Of a stretch of DNA of 5,827 bases, positions 1 to 5,360 are shown piece after piece. The notes beneath the pieces are model-generated. The model ran no database searches and was not told where the DNA came from. It was given only the letters and a program-made list of their open reading frames with translations. Position 1 is the stretch's first letter. Every line of letters begins with the position of its first letter. The position numbers were made by a program, and so were the translations under genes. The DNA is from Methanobacteriota archaeon (GTDB lineage Archaea; Thermoplasmatota; Poseidoniia; MGIII; CG-Epi1), in assembly GCA_002731905.1 (NCBI GenBank), contig PCBV01000039.1, forward strand, positions 11,722-17,548. The letters run 5' to 3'.

Positions 1-1212
1 GTATACGCGAAGAACCCGATAGTCCTGGCGCCAGGTATGGGACTTAATGCCTTCTTCACCTACACGGTTTGTGCACCGTGGGGCATGGGAATACACCCCT
101 ACATCGCACTGGGTGCAGTGTTCTGGTCCGGTGTGATTTTCATCCTCCTGTCCGTGTTTAACGTGCGTACCGAGATAATGAGAGCAATTCCTGCACAGCT
201 TAGGTATGGTGTAGCGATAGGAATTGGACTATTCCTCGCCCTGCTAGGCTTTGCGGACCACTCAAACTTCATCCAGCACACCCCTGATGAAGTCGGTGGC
301 GTACCTATTGTCGTTCTAGGCAACATGTTCGATGATACTGGGTCGTTACCTGACCGGTTATTGTCTGCCAACTCGGGAATGGTGGTATTCCTATTTGGAC
401 TGACTCTCACGAGCGCCTTGGTAGCCCGAAGACAGACCGGGGCATTGATTATTGGCATTTTAGGAACTACAGCTTTTGCAGCGTTGTTTGGCAGGGTCCT
501 CTACCCTGATGAGAATATAATGGTGGTAATGCCAGACAAACTTGTTGCGGCTCCGGAATTTGGACTCCTGTTCGCAATATTCACGGACCAGGGCGGAGAT
601 ATTGGATTACCCATCGTTGAATCACTCAAGTTCGCTGTTTTACCAGCAATGTTCGCCTTCCTTTTCACGGACATGTTTGACAGTATATCCACTTTCGTGG
701 GTGTTTCTGAAGTTGGAGGACTGAACGACGAGAATGGTGAACCCCGCAACATCAAGGAATCGCTCATCGTTGACGGAGCTTCCACCTTCTTGTCGGGACT
801 GTTCGGAAGCAGCTCCGGGACGAGTTACATCGAATCAGCAGCTGGCATCGAAGCCGGGGGCCGAAGTGGTATGACTGCAGCGTTCGCAGGCCTCCTCTTC
901 CTGCCGTTCCTGTTCCTTTCACCGGTAATCAATATGGTGCCGCTTGCAGCCTCGGCACCCATACTGGTACTGATAGGCCTGTTCATGTGCAAGCCGATAA
1001 AGAGCATAAACTGGGACAATTTCGAGGATGCCTTCCCGGCATTTATGGCGATGATTCTAATCCCGCTGACCTACTCGATTACCCAGGGAATTATCTGGGG
1101 ATTCCTTACCTGGACGGCGATTAAGGTCGTCACCGGCAAGGCTGACCAGGTTTCCATACCACTCTGGGCCATTAACGTATTCGCATTCCTGGCCCTGATA
1201 TACGCAGACTGA
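1..1212 (+). CDS. NCS2/AzgA-type purine (adenine/guanine/hypoxanthine) permease, 5' end missing
   Basis: This is a multi-pass cytoplasmic-membrane transporter that probably imports nucleobases by cation symport. The reading frame is open from base 1 and already encodes APGMGLNAFF, the family's first-membrane-segment motif. The Met at 37 is therefore internal, and the true start lies upstream of the window. There are 403 codons before the TGA; family members are usually about 430-480 residues, so only a short N-terminal piece is missing. Family landmarks, numbered from base 1, are TDMFDSISTFVGVSEVGGL (about 223-241), characteristic of AzgA/PbuG-type members, and GTSYIESAAGIEAGGRSG (about 273-290). 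Long hydrophobic stretches alternate with short loops throughout. The next gene, 85 bp downstream, is adenine phosphoribosyltransferase, which fits adenine uptake coupled to salvage. Hypoxanthine, guanine or xanthine remain possible substrates. The family call is firm; the substrate is inferred. Confidence 0.93.
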   Translation, partial: VYAKNPIVLAPGMGLNAFFTYTVCAPWGMGIHPYIALGAVFWSGVIFILLSVFNVRTEIMRAIPAQLRYGVAIGIGLFLALLGFADHSNFIQHTPDEVGGVPIVVLGNMFDDTGSLPDRLLSANSGMVVFLFGLTLTSALVARRQTGALIIGILGTTAFAALFGRVLYPDENIMVVMPDKLVAAPEFGLLFAIFTDQGGDIGLPIVESLKFAVLPAMFAFLFTDMFDSISTFVGVSEVGGLNDENGEPRNIKESLIVDGASTFLSGLFGSSSGTSYIESAAGIEAGGRSGMTAAFAGLLFLPFLFLSPVINMVPLAASAPILVLIGLFMCKPIKSINWDNFEDAFPAFMAMILIPLTYSITQGIIWGFLTWTAIKVVTGKADQVSIPLWAINVFAFLALIYAD

Positions 1213-1228
1213 GGTAATCAATCAAGCG

Positions 1229-1257
1229 GGCAACCCGGGCTTCTGCCCGGGTCTGCC
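1229..1257. repeat. Strong intergenic inverted repeat between the permease and apt
   Basis: The arms GGCA-ACCCGGGC (1229-1240) and GCCCGGGT-C-TGCC (1245-1257) pair over 12 bp, with one unpaired C at 1253 and a TTCT loop at 1241-1244. It starts 17 nt after the permease stop. In bacteria this would suggest an intrinsic terminator, but no T-run follows, and archaeal termination normally depends on T-tracts rather than hairpins. It could instead stabilise the 3' end of the permease mRNA, act as a processing site, or be a dispersed palindrome. The pairing is seen directly; the role is unknown. Confidence 0.55.
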
Positions 1258-1297
1258 ACCCCACGCTAGGAGTAGAGGACACGAGCATGCACTGTAT

Positions 1298-1828
1298 ATG
1301 CCGACAAATCAAATCCAGTTAATCTGTGACTGCATCCGTAACGTTCCTGACTTTCCTAAGCCGGGCATCCAGTTCAAGGACATAACTCCGGTCCTGAGCA
1401 ACCCGGCTGCTTTCGACGCCGCAATAGAGGCGCTTGCGGCACCGTATAAGAATTCTGATATTGATCTTGTCGTTGGAATAGAAGCTCGTGGCTTCATCTT
1501 CGGAACACCGGTTGCCAGGCTACTCGACGTCGGCTTCGTTCCAATCCGCAAGCCGGGCAAGCTGCCGTGGAAAACCCACAGCACCAGTTACGAGCTGGAA
1601 TACGGCAGCGACGCGCTGGAAATCCATGCTGACGCTGTTACTAAAGGGCAGAGAGTTCTAGTGGTAGACGACCTGCTTGCGACTGGGGGGACGGCACGCG
1701 CTGCATGTGACTTGCTGGAGGAGATGGGTGCTGATGTCGTGGAAATTACGGTGCTGATAGAGCTGGAGTCCCTAGAAGGGCGCAACAAGCTGGCGCCATT
1801 CAATGCGCGTTCGGTACTCACCTTCTGA
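1298..1828 (+). CDS. apt: Adenine phosphoribosyltransferase (EC 2.4.2.7)
   Basis: This cytosolic purine-salvage enzyme converts adenine plus PRPP to AMP plus pyrophosphate. The 176 residues compare with about 170-183 for bacterial Apt, so it is full length. The type I phosphoribosyltransferase fold is visible: the PRPP-binding motif VLVVDDLLATGGT at 120-132, with the paired acidic residues D124/D125; the upstream VVGIEARGFIFG block (58-69); and the Apt-specific flexible-loop region RKPGKLP (84-90) followed by SYELEYG (97-103). The ATG at 1298 is chosen because the N-terminus (PDFPKPGIQFKDIT, 17-30) lines up with known Apt starts. No Shine-Dalgarno lies at normal distance; a GAGGA at 1275-1279 is 18 nt away. 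It probably shares a transcript with the permease upstream. It converges on rpiA, with 12 bp between stops. Confidence 0.96.
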   Translation: MPTNQIQLICDCIRNVPDFPKPGIQFKDITPVLSNPAAFDAAIEALAAPYKNSDIDLVVGIEARGFIFGTPVARLLDVGFVPIRKPGKLPWKTHSTSYELEYGSDALEIHADAVTKGQRVLVVDDLLATGGTARAACDLLEEMGADVVEITVLIELESLEGRNKLAPFNARSVLTF

Positions 1829-1840
1829 CCCCCAGCTTCT

Positions 1841-2521
1841 CTAAACGGTTCTCTCAAGTCGCTGAACACCTTCCGGCCCAGAACAGAAAACTACATCAGC
1901 CATGCCAAGAAAGAGGCCGGTATCGATAACACCCGGTAACGCCAGTAATCGAGCGTCAAGTGCGACGGGGTCATCGATTCCTGCGGCGAAGCTGATATGC
2001 ACAATACAGTTTCCGTTGTCTGTCACGAACGGCGTGTCAGCGTTCCGGCGCAACTCAACCTCGCAACCGAGTGCGCGCAGCTGCGCCAGCGTAGCGTCGG
2101 CGTCATCGGTCGCTACTTCTACAGGCAAAGGGCCGCGACCGAGCCGCTCAACTAGCTTAGAATCATCGACAATTATCACCAATTGTTCCGCGCATGACTC
2201 GACCTGTTTCTCGCGCAGCAATGCACCACCTAACCCCTTGATGAGATCGAGTTGTGGTGAAACCTCATCAGCTCCATCAATCGCCAAGTCAATACTCAGC
2301 CCTGACTCGAAAACACGCAGCGGAATCCCCAGTTCACGCGCCCGTGTGGCTGTACGCTCCGATGTTGACACACCCGTCATGGTGAGACCACCGGCGACTC
2401 GCTCGCCCAGTAATTCCAGCACGTGGTCAGCAGTGGAGCCTGTACCGAGACCTACCAGCATGCCCTCCTCGACAAGTTCAATTGCCGCGGTGGCGGCAGC
2501 GCGTTTCAGCTGGTCGCGCAC
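1841..2521 (-). CDS. rpiA: Ribose-5-phosphate isomerase A (EC 5.3.1.6)
   Basis: This cytosolic enzyme interconverts ribulose-5-phosphate and ribose-5-phosphate, the precursor of PRPP. The 226 residues match the family (about 219 in E. coli). The phosphate-binding GTGST is at 26-30. DGADE is at 82-86, supplying the two catalytic Asp (D82, D85). The Lys of the KG-rich loop is K95, and the catalytic-base Glu is E104 in LLREK. VTDNGN (166-171) and the PGVIDTGLF block (196-204) are also present. The start is GTG at 2521: it places MRDQLKRAA in register with RpiA N-termini and leaves only 2 nt after the PAN stop (TGA-CC-GTG). No Shine-Dalgarno is seen, so initiation probably depends on ribosomes finishing PAN. 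The glycine-rich loop reads KGLGGAL, with Leu97 where many homologues have Gly. Confidence 0.96.
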   Translation of the reverse strand: MRDQLKRAAATAAIELVEEGMLVGLGTGSTADHVLELLGERVAGGLTMTGVSTSERTATRARELGIPLRVFESGLSIDLAIDGADEVSPQLDLIKGLGGALLREKQVESCAEQLVIIVDDSKLVERLGRGPLPVEVATDDADATLAQLRALGCEVELRRNADTPFVTDNGNCIVHISFAAGIDDPVALDARLLALPGVIDTGLFLGMADVVFCSGPEGVQRLERTV

Positions 2522-2523
2522 GG

Positions 2524-3726
2524 TCAGGAGTAGAGCGGTTGCTCTGGTTCCTTCCGGTCCGCCTCGGTCAGCCGGTTACGCATCTTTTTCAAAGCTTTCT
2601 GAAAGTCGACTGCGCGTACCTTATTGCGTTCCTTCTGAATGGCGTTCATCCCAGCCTCGACACAGAGCGCGCGCAAGTCGGCGCCAGACATGCCCTCCGT
2701 CTCCCTTACAAGCTTTTTGAGACTTAGGTTCCGGGTCAGAGACATCGCGTGTGAGTGGATTTTCAAGATTTTCAGCCGCGCCTTAGCGTCGGGCAGAGGG
2801 ACACGAATGACACGGTCAAATCGGCCTGGTCGCAAAAGAGCCTCATCGAGGATGTCAGGGCGGTTGGAGGCTGCCATAATGGCAATGTCGCCGCGCGGTG
2901 TAAAACCGTCCAGTTCGCCTAGAAGCTGCATCAGCGTCCGCTGCACCTCACGGTCCCCGGTGGTACCAACGTCCATGCGCTTTGCCCCAACAGCGTCCAA
3001 CTCGTCGATGAAGATTATACTCGGTGATTTTTCGTGCGCCAGCTGGAACAGTTCACGCACCAGTCGCGCACCCTCGCCAATATATTTCTGCACCAGCTCG
3101 CTGCCGATTAGCCGTATGAAGCTGGCATCGGTCGCGTTGGCGACCGCCTTTGCTAGGAGTGTCTTGCCAGTACCAGGCGCTCCAATGAGCAGGATGCCCT
3201 TCGGCGGCTCGACACCCACTGCATCGAATAGCTCCGGCCTAAGAAGGGGCAGCTCAACTGTGCTACGCAGCTCATCTAGCTCTTTCCGCAACCCGCCGAT
3301 ATCCTTGTAGGTCTCGGACGGTTTCTCGAGCACCTCGGCACCCATCACCAACGGGTCCTTGACCGACGGAAGCACCTCCAGTACAGCGAGGGTTTGCCGG
3401 TGCAGGGCGACGCGGTCACCGGCTAGCAACGCTTCGCGGTCTATATTTTCAGAGGTATGAACGACGAAGTCAGGGCCGGAGCTAGACTTGATTGAGATGC
3501 GACCATCCGCAAGCAGATCGCGCACAGTACCGATAACCTGCGGCGGCGCCCGCAGCCGCGCCAGCTCACCCTTGAGGTGGGCATTTTCGCGTTTGAGCCT
3601 CGAGAGTTCTGTTTCATACTGTCGTTTCTCGGATTCGAAACGTTCGGTCTCCTCCATCAGCCAGCGATGCCAGTCTTGTGTATCGCCGGCGGGGCTGACT
3701 GCAGTATCGTCATCCACGGGGACCAT
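2524..3726 (-). CDS. pan: Proteasome-activating nucleotidase (PAN), AAA ATPase
   Basis: This hexameric cytosolic ATPase unfolds substrates and feeds them into the archaeal 20S proteasome. Its 400 residues are normal for PAN. In order: a charged N-terminal coiled coil (about 20-60); Pro61-Pro62, where the hinge proline between coiled coil and OB domain is expected; an OB-like domain (about 63-125); then the AAA module. That module has Walker A GAPGTGKT (182-189), the substrate-gripping pore loop KYIG (214-217), Walker B IIFIDE (237-242), sensor-1 N288, arginine fingers R299/R302 in LLRPGRFDR, and GMSGADL (345-351) in the small domain. The chain ends Leu-Tyr-Ser, the HbYX motif that docks into the proteasome alpha ring and opens its gate. 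No proteasome subunit lies in the window. The ATG at 3726 sits about 27 nt from a TATA centre, suggesting a leaderless mRNA. rpiA follows after 2 nt. Confidence 0.97.
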   Translation of the reverse strand: MVPVDDDTAVSPAGDTQDWHRWLMEETERFESEKRQYETELSRLKRENAHLKGELARLRAPPQVIGTVRDLLADGRISIKSSSGPDFVVHTSENIDREALLAGDRVALHRQTLAVLEVLPSVKDPLVMGAEVLEKPSETYKDIGGLRKELDELRSTVELPLLRPELFDAVGVEPPKGILLIGAPGTGKTLLAKAVANATDASFIRLIGSELVQKYIGEGARLVRELFQLAHEKSPSIIFIDELDAVGAKRMDVGTTGDREVQRTLMQLLGELDGFTPRGDIAIMAASNRPDILDEALLRPGRFDRVIRVPLPDAKARLKILKIHSHAMSLTRNLSLKKLVRETEGMSGADLRALCVEAGMNAIQKERNKVRAVDFQKALKKMRNRLTEADRKEPEQPLYS

Positions 3727-3729
3727 TCT

Positions 3730-3743
3730 GAAGGGTTTATCTG
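3730..3743 (+). promoter_or_regulatory. Weak BRE/TATA-like promoter for mbf1
   Basis: GAAGGG (3730-3735) followed by TTTATCTG (3736-3743) partly matches the archaeal BRE-TATA arrangement. The TATA centre near 3739 predicts a start near 3765-3766, about 5 nt before the mbf1 ATG at 3771. The match is poorer than the PAN box, with C in place of A at 3741. The spacing and the shortness of the 44-bp gap support it. Its predicted start falls on the BRE of the PAN promoter. Confidence 0.3.
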
Positions 3744-3748
3744 CTGGC

Positions 3749-3766
3749 TTTTATATATCCTTTGCG
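3749..3766 (-). promoter_or_regulatory. Archaeal BRE/TATA promoter for pan-rpiA
   Basis: Read on the minus strand, GCAAAG (BRE-like, 3765-3760) precedes TATATAAA (3757-3750). The TATA centre is about 27 nt from the A of the PAN ATG at 3726. Archaeal transcription starts about 26 nt from the TATA centre, so the transcript would begin at or within a nucleotide or two of the start codon, giving a leaderless mRNA. On the plus strand the same box would place a start near 3780, inside mbf1, so it serves PAN better than mbf1. Confidence 0.65.
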
Positions 3767-3770
3767 AAAC

Positions 3771-4253
3771 ATGCAGTGCGAGCTTTGCGGGGCCGATGCG
3801 CAGTTGGAAGCGACACGCGTCGCCGGCTCGGTGCTGCGCGCCTGTTCCACCTGCGCTGGCTCTGGTCGCAAGGCGACCGAACGCGAGGCACAGGGTCAGC
3901 AAGTGTGGGTTGCAAATGCCCTGGAGAAGCGCGCTCTTCGCCAGCGGGCGCGTGATGAAGAACTGCCCGAACGCGTGCTAGTCGCTGACTGTGGCAGCCG
4001 CGTGCGCAGTGCACGACAGCAACGAGGGTGGAACCAAGCACAACTAGCGCAACGTGCCGCCGAAAAAAAATCAGTCATCGCTGCGGTCGAGACTGGCGCT
4101 AGAGAACCGGACGACAAGCTGCTGCGCAGACTGGAACGGTTGCTTTCACTGAAATTGACTGAGTCCACCGCAGCGCCAGTCGTGGTCAGCGACAAACGCG
4201 CCAGTGCCCTAACTATGGGCGACCTGCTCAAGCAGGAGCTAGAAAAGAAGTAA
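3771..4253 (+). CDS. mbf1: Archaeal multiprotein bridging factor 1 homologue (zinc ribbon + HTH)
   Basis: This is a probable transcription- or translation-associated regulator; the archaeal MBF1 role is not fully settled. The 160 residues match archaeal MBF1. An N-terminal zinc ribbon is formed by C3-x2-C6 and C25-x2-C28. A basic linker follows, then a Cro/C1-type helix-turn-helix (about 70-129) with RVRSARQQRGWNQAQLAQRA and helix 3 SVIAAVETG (101-109). The tail DLLKQELEKK (151-160) is also typical. An in-frame TTG at 3762 would add three residues, but ATG 3771 gives the MQCELCG opening normal for the family and is preferred. No Shine-Dalgarno is evident. It is transcribed divergently from PAN across 44 bp. 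An A8 run (4063-4070) encodes part of E98-K99-K100 at the HTH turn. Confidence 0.93.
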   Translation: MQCELCGADAQLEATRVAGSVLRACSTCAGSGRKATEREAQGQQVWVANALEKRALRQRARDEELPERVLVADCGSRVRSARQQRGWNQAQLAQRAAEKKSVIAAVETGAREPDDKLLRRLERLLSLKLTESTAAPVVVSDKRASALTMGDLLKQELEKK

Positions 4254-4296
4254 AGCGGGCGCACGGTTACGTGATACGAGCGGTAGATATTTGTAG

Positions 4297-4302
4297 AAGG
4301 AG
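4297..4302 (+). promoter_or_regulatory. Possible Shine-Dalgarno (AAGGAG) for the membrane zinc-ribbon gene
   Basis: AAGGAG lies 14 nt before the GTG at 4317, longer than the usual 5-9 nt spacing, and 41 nt before the alternative ATG at 4344, so it favours the GTG. A TATA-like GATATTTG (4286-4293) lies about 27 nt from the GTG and could instead drive a leaderless transcript, but no clear BRE precedes it. With 63 bp after the mbf1 stop, co-transcription with mbf1 is equally possible. Confidence 0.35.
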
Positions 4303-4316
4303 CAGCCGTCAGCGAC

Positions 4317-5258
4317 GTGGGCATCCTTAATCGCCAGTTCGGCATGGAGCGCGAGCGCGAGAAAGTAACACTAATCGCGCTTGCAGCTGGCTCATTCCTG
4401 ACTTCGCTATACGCCGGCTACCGTCTGGATGGGATTGGGCGCACCATTGAACTGCCGCTCTTTGGCATCGAGTTTCACCTCATTTCGACACCGCTCTGGA
4501 TATTGGCTGGGCTTGCGACTCTGCTCTGCCTGCAACAGCTATTCCACGAAATTTGGCACCATGGCGTGTGGCTGGTAGGTATCTACGCGCTCACGGGCCT
4601 CGGGACGACGCTCTTCTACGTGATGTTCGACCAAGGTTACACCTGGTACTTGGTCACACTTGTACTCCTTCTGCTAGCACTGTTCCTGATTTACTGGATG
4701 GTGCTTGAAATGTACGCGCTGCGCAGCCATATCCAAAGTGAGCTTCCAGACGAGGAAATCGCACTGAGTGACTGGCTGCCGGCACTGCCGACATTCATGC
4801 TCTTCACGATGCTGAGCTATTACTGCTATACCAAATGGTACCTCGGTGAAGATGGCTGGACCTTCGGCTACGCCCGCCAAGGATACCTGCTATTCCAATT
4901 GCTCGCATTCGGTACTGGCGTCTACGCCCTCTGGATTCCGCAGGGGCTGCTAGGCAGGCATATCAAGGAAGAACTCCAAGAAAGCGAGGTCCTGCACAAA
5001 TTACTGCCGGGCGGCGGCGGCCGCTGCCCCGAATGCAGCGGTGAGATGCGCGCACGCGGGATGGCATGTCCGGAATGCGAGGAACGCAAGCGAGTCGCCT
5101 TCTGCAATGTATGCGAGCTCTATGTTGCTAGCTGCTCTGGCTGCGGTCTGGGCGCGCAGGTTGGGGCAGTCTGCAAAGGCTGTGAGCAACCCATGGGCGG
5201 ACTACACTGCAATGCTTGCAAGCATGCCGGGCCAGTGCGTTTCTGGAGCAGTACCTGA
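4317..5258 (+). CDS. Uncharacterised six-pass membrane protein with C-terminal triple zinc ribbon
   Basis: I do not recognise the family. The 313 residues fall into two parts. The first about 210 are hydrophobic with roughly six membrane segments: about 17-35, 57-77, 84-104, 109-133, 154-172 and 189-207. Acidic loops lie at 141-149 and 176-180. The tail from 236 holds twelve cysteines in six CxxC pairs: C237/C240, C251/C254, C263/C266, C273/C276, C286/C289 and C298/C301. This spacing suits three consecutive four-Cys zinc ribbons, presumably cytoplasmic. A GGGG hinge (232-235) joins the parts. The start is uncertain: GTG 4317 has an upstream AAGGAG and a TATA-like element, while ATG 4344 gives MEREREK just before the first membrane segment. 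It follows mbf1 by 63 bp on the same strand. A membrane-anchored adaptor or regulator is possible; function is unknown. Confidence 0.85.
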   Translation: MGILNRQFGMEREREKVTLIALAAGSFLTSLYAGYRLDGIGRTIELPLFGIEFHLISTPLWILAGLATLLCLQQLFHEIWHHGVWLVGIYALTGLGTTLFYVMFDQGYTWYLVTLVLLLLALFLIYWMVLEMYALRSHIQSELPDEEIALSDWLPALPTFMLFTMLSYYCYTKWYLGEDGWTFGYARQGYLLFQLLAFGTGVYALWIPQGLLGRHIKEELQESEVLHKLLPGGGGRCPECSGEMRARGMACPECEERKRVAFCNVCELYVASCSGCGLGAQVGAVCKGCEQPMGGLHCNACKHAGPVRFWSST

Positions 5259-5272
5259 GAATAACGCACCCA

Positions 5273-5286
5273 GAAAGGCTTTTAAG
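5273..5286 (+). promoter_or_regulatory. BRE/TATA promoter for the DUF3068-like gene
   Basis: GAAAGG (5273-5278) followed at once by CTTTTAAG (5279-5286) fits the archaeal BRE-TATA arrangement well. It begins 14 nt after the preceding stop codon. The TATA centre near 5282 predicts transcription from about 5308-5309, giving a leader of about 52 nt before the ATG at 5361. This suggests the gene is transcribed independently of the membrane zinc-ribbon gene. Confidence 0.5.
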
Positions 5287-5307
5287 CGTTCAGCAGGCCT
5301 CCCCCTT

Positions 5308-5344
5308 ACCCGACCTCGACCGCAAGGTCGAAATGGTCTTGGGT
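5308..5344 (+). promoter_or_regulatory. Long bulged hairpin with GCAA tetraloop in a 5' leader
   Basis: Three stacked stems can form: ACCC (5308-5311) with GGGT (5341-5344), GACC (5312-5315) with GGTC (5335-5338), and TCGACC (5316-5321) with GGTCGA (5326-5331). The loop is GCAA (5322-5325), a GNRA tetraloop. That makes 14 pairs with one-sided bulges AAT (5332-5334) and TT (5339-5340). It starts at the predicted transcription start and ends 6 nt before the Shine-Dalgarno, so it may affect translation or mRNA stability. The pairing is visible; no known riboswitch class is recognised. Confidence 0.45.
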
Positions 5345-5350
5345 ACAACA

Positions 5351-5356
5351 AGGTGA
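5351..5356 (+). promoter_or_regulatory. Shine-Dalgarno AGGTGA deciding the start of the DUF3068-like gene
   Basis: AGGTGA is complementary to the conserved 3' end of 16S rRNA (part of GGAGGTGAT) and lies 4 nt before the ATG at 5361. It is the best-placed ribosome binding site in the window and is consistent with a leadered transcript here, in contrast to the apparently leaderless pan and mbf1. Confidence 0.6.
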
Positions 5357-5360
5357 AAAT

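Noticed and set aside
37..39. ATG at 37 as the permease start
   Set aside because: It is inside the conserved APGMGLNA motif, and the frame is open to base 1, so the gene starts outside the window.
1829..1840. A terminator between the convergent apt and rpiA genes
   Set aside because: Only 12 bp separate the stops. No T-run is seen on either strand, so termination must occur inside the opposing genes or by another mechanism.
1902..2720. A 272-codon plus-strand open frame
   Set aside because: It lies antisense to rpiA and the 3' end of pan, both clear family members. The translation is Ser/Pro/Arg-rich low-complexity sequence with no domain, typical of an antisense shadow of GC-rich coding DNA.
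2639..3310. A 223-codon plus-strand open frame
   Set aside because: It is wholly antisense to the AAA module of pan and is Ser/Arg-rich with no recognisable motif.
3762..3770. TTG at 3762 as the mbf1 start
   Set aside because: It adds only three residues and would lie on the PAN BRE. ATG 3771 gives the usual MQCELCG opening of archaeal MBF1.
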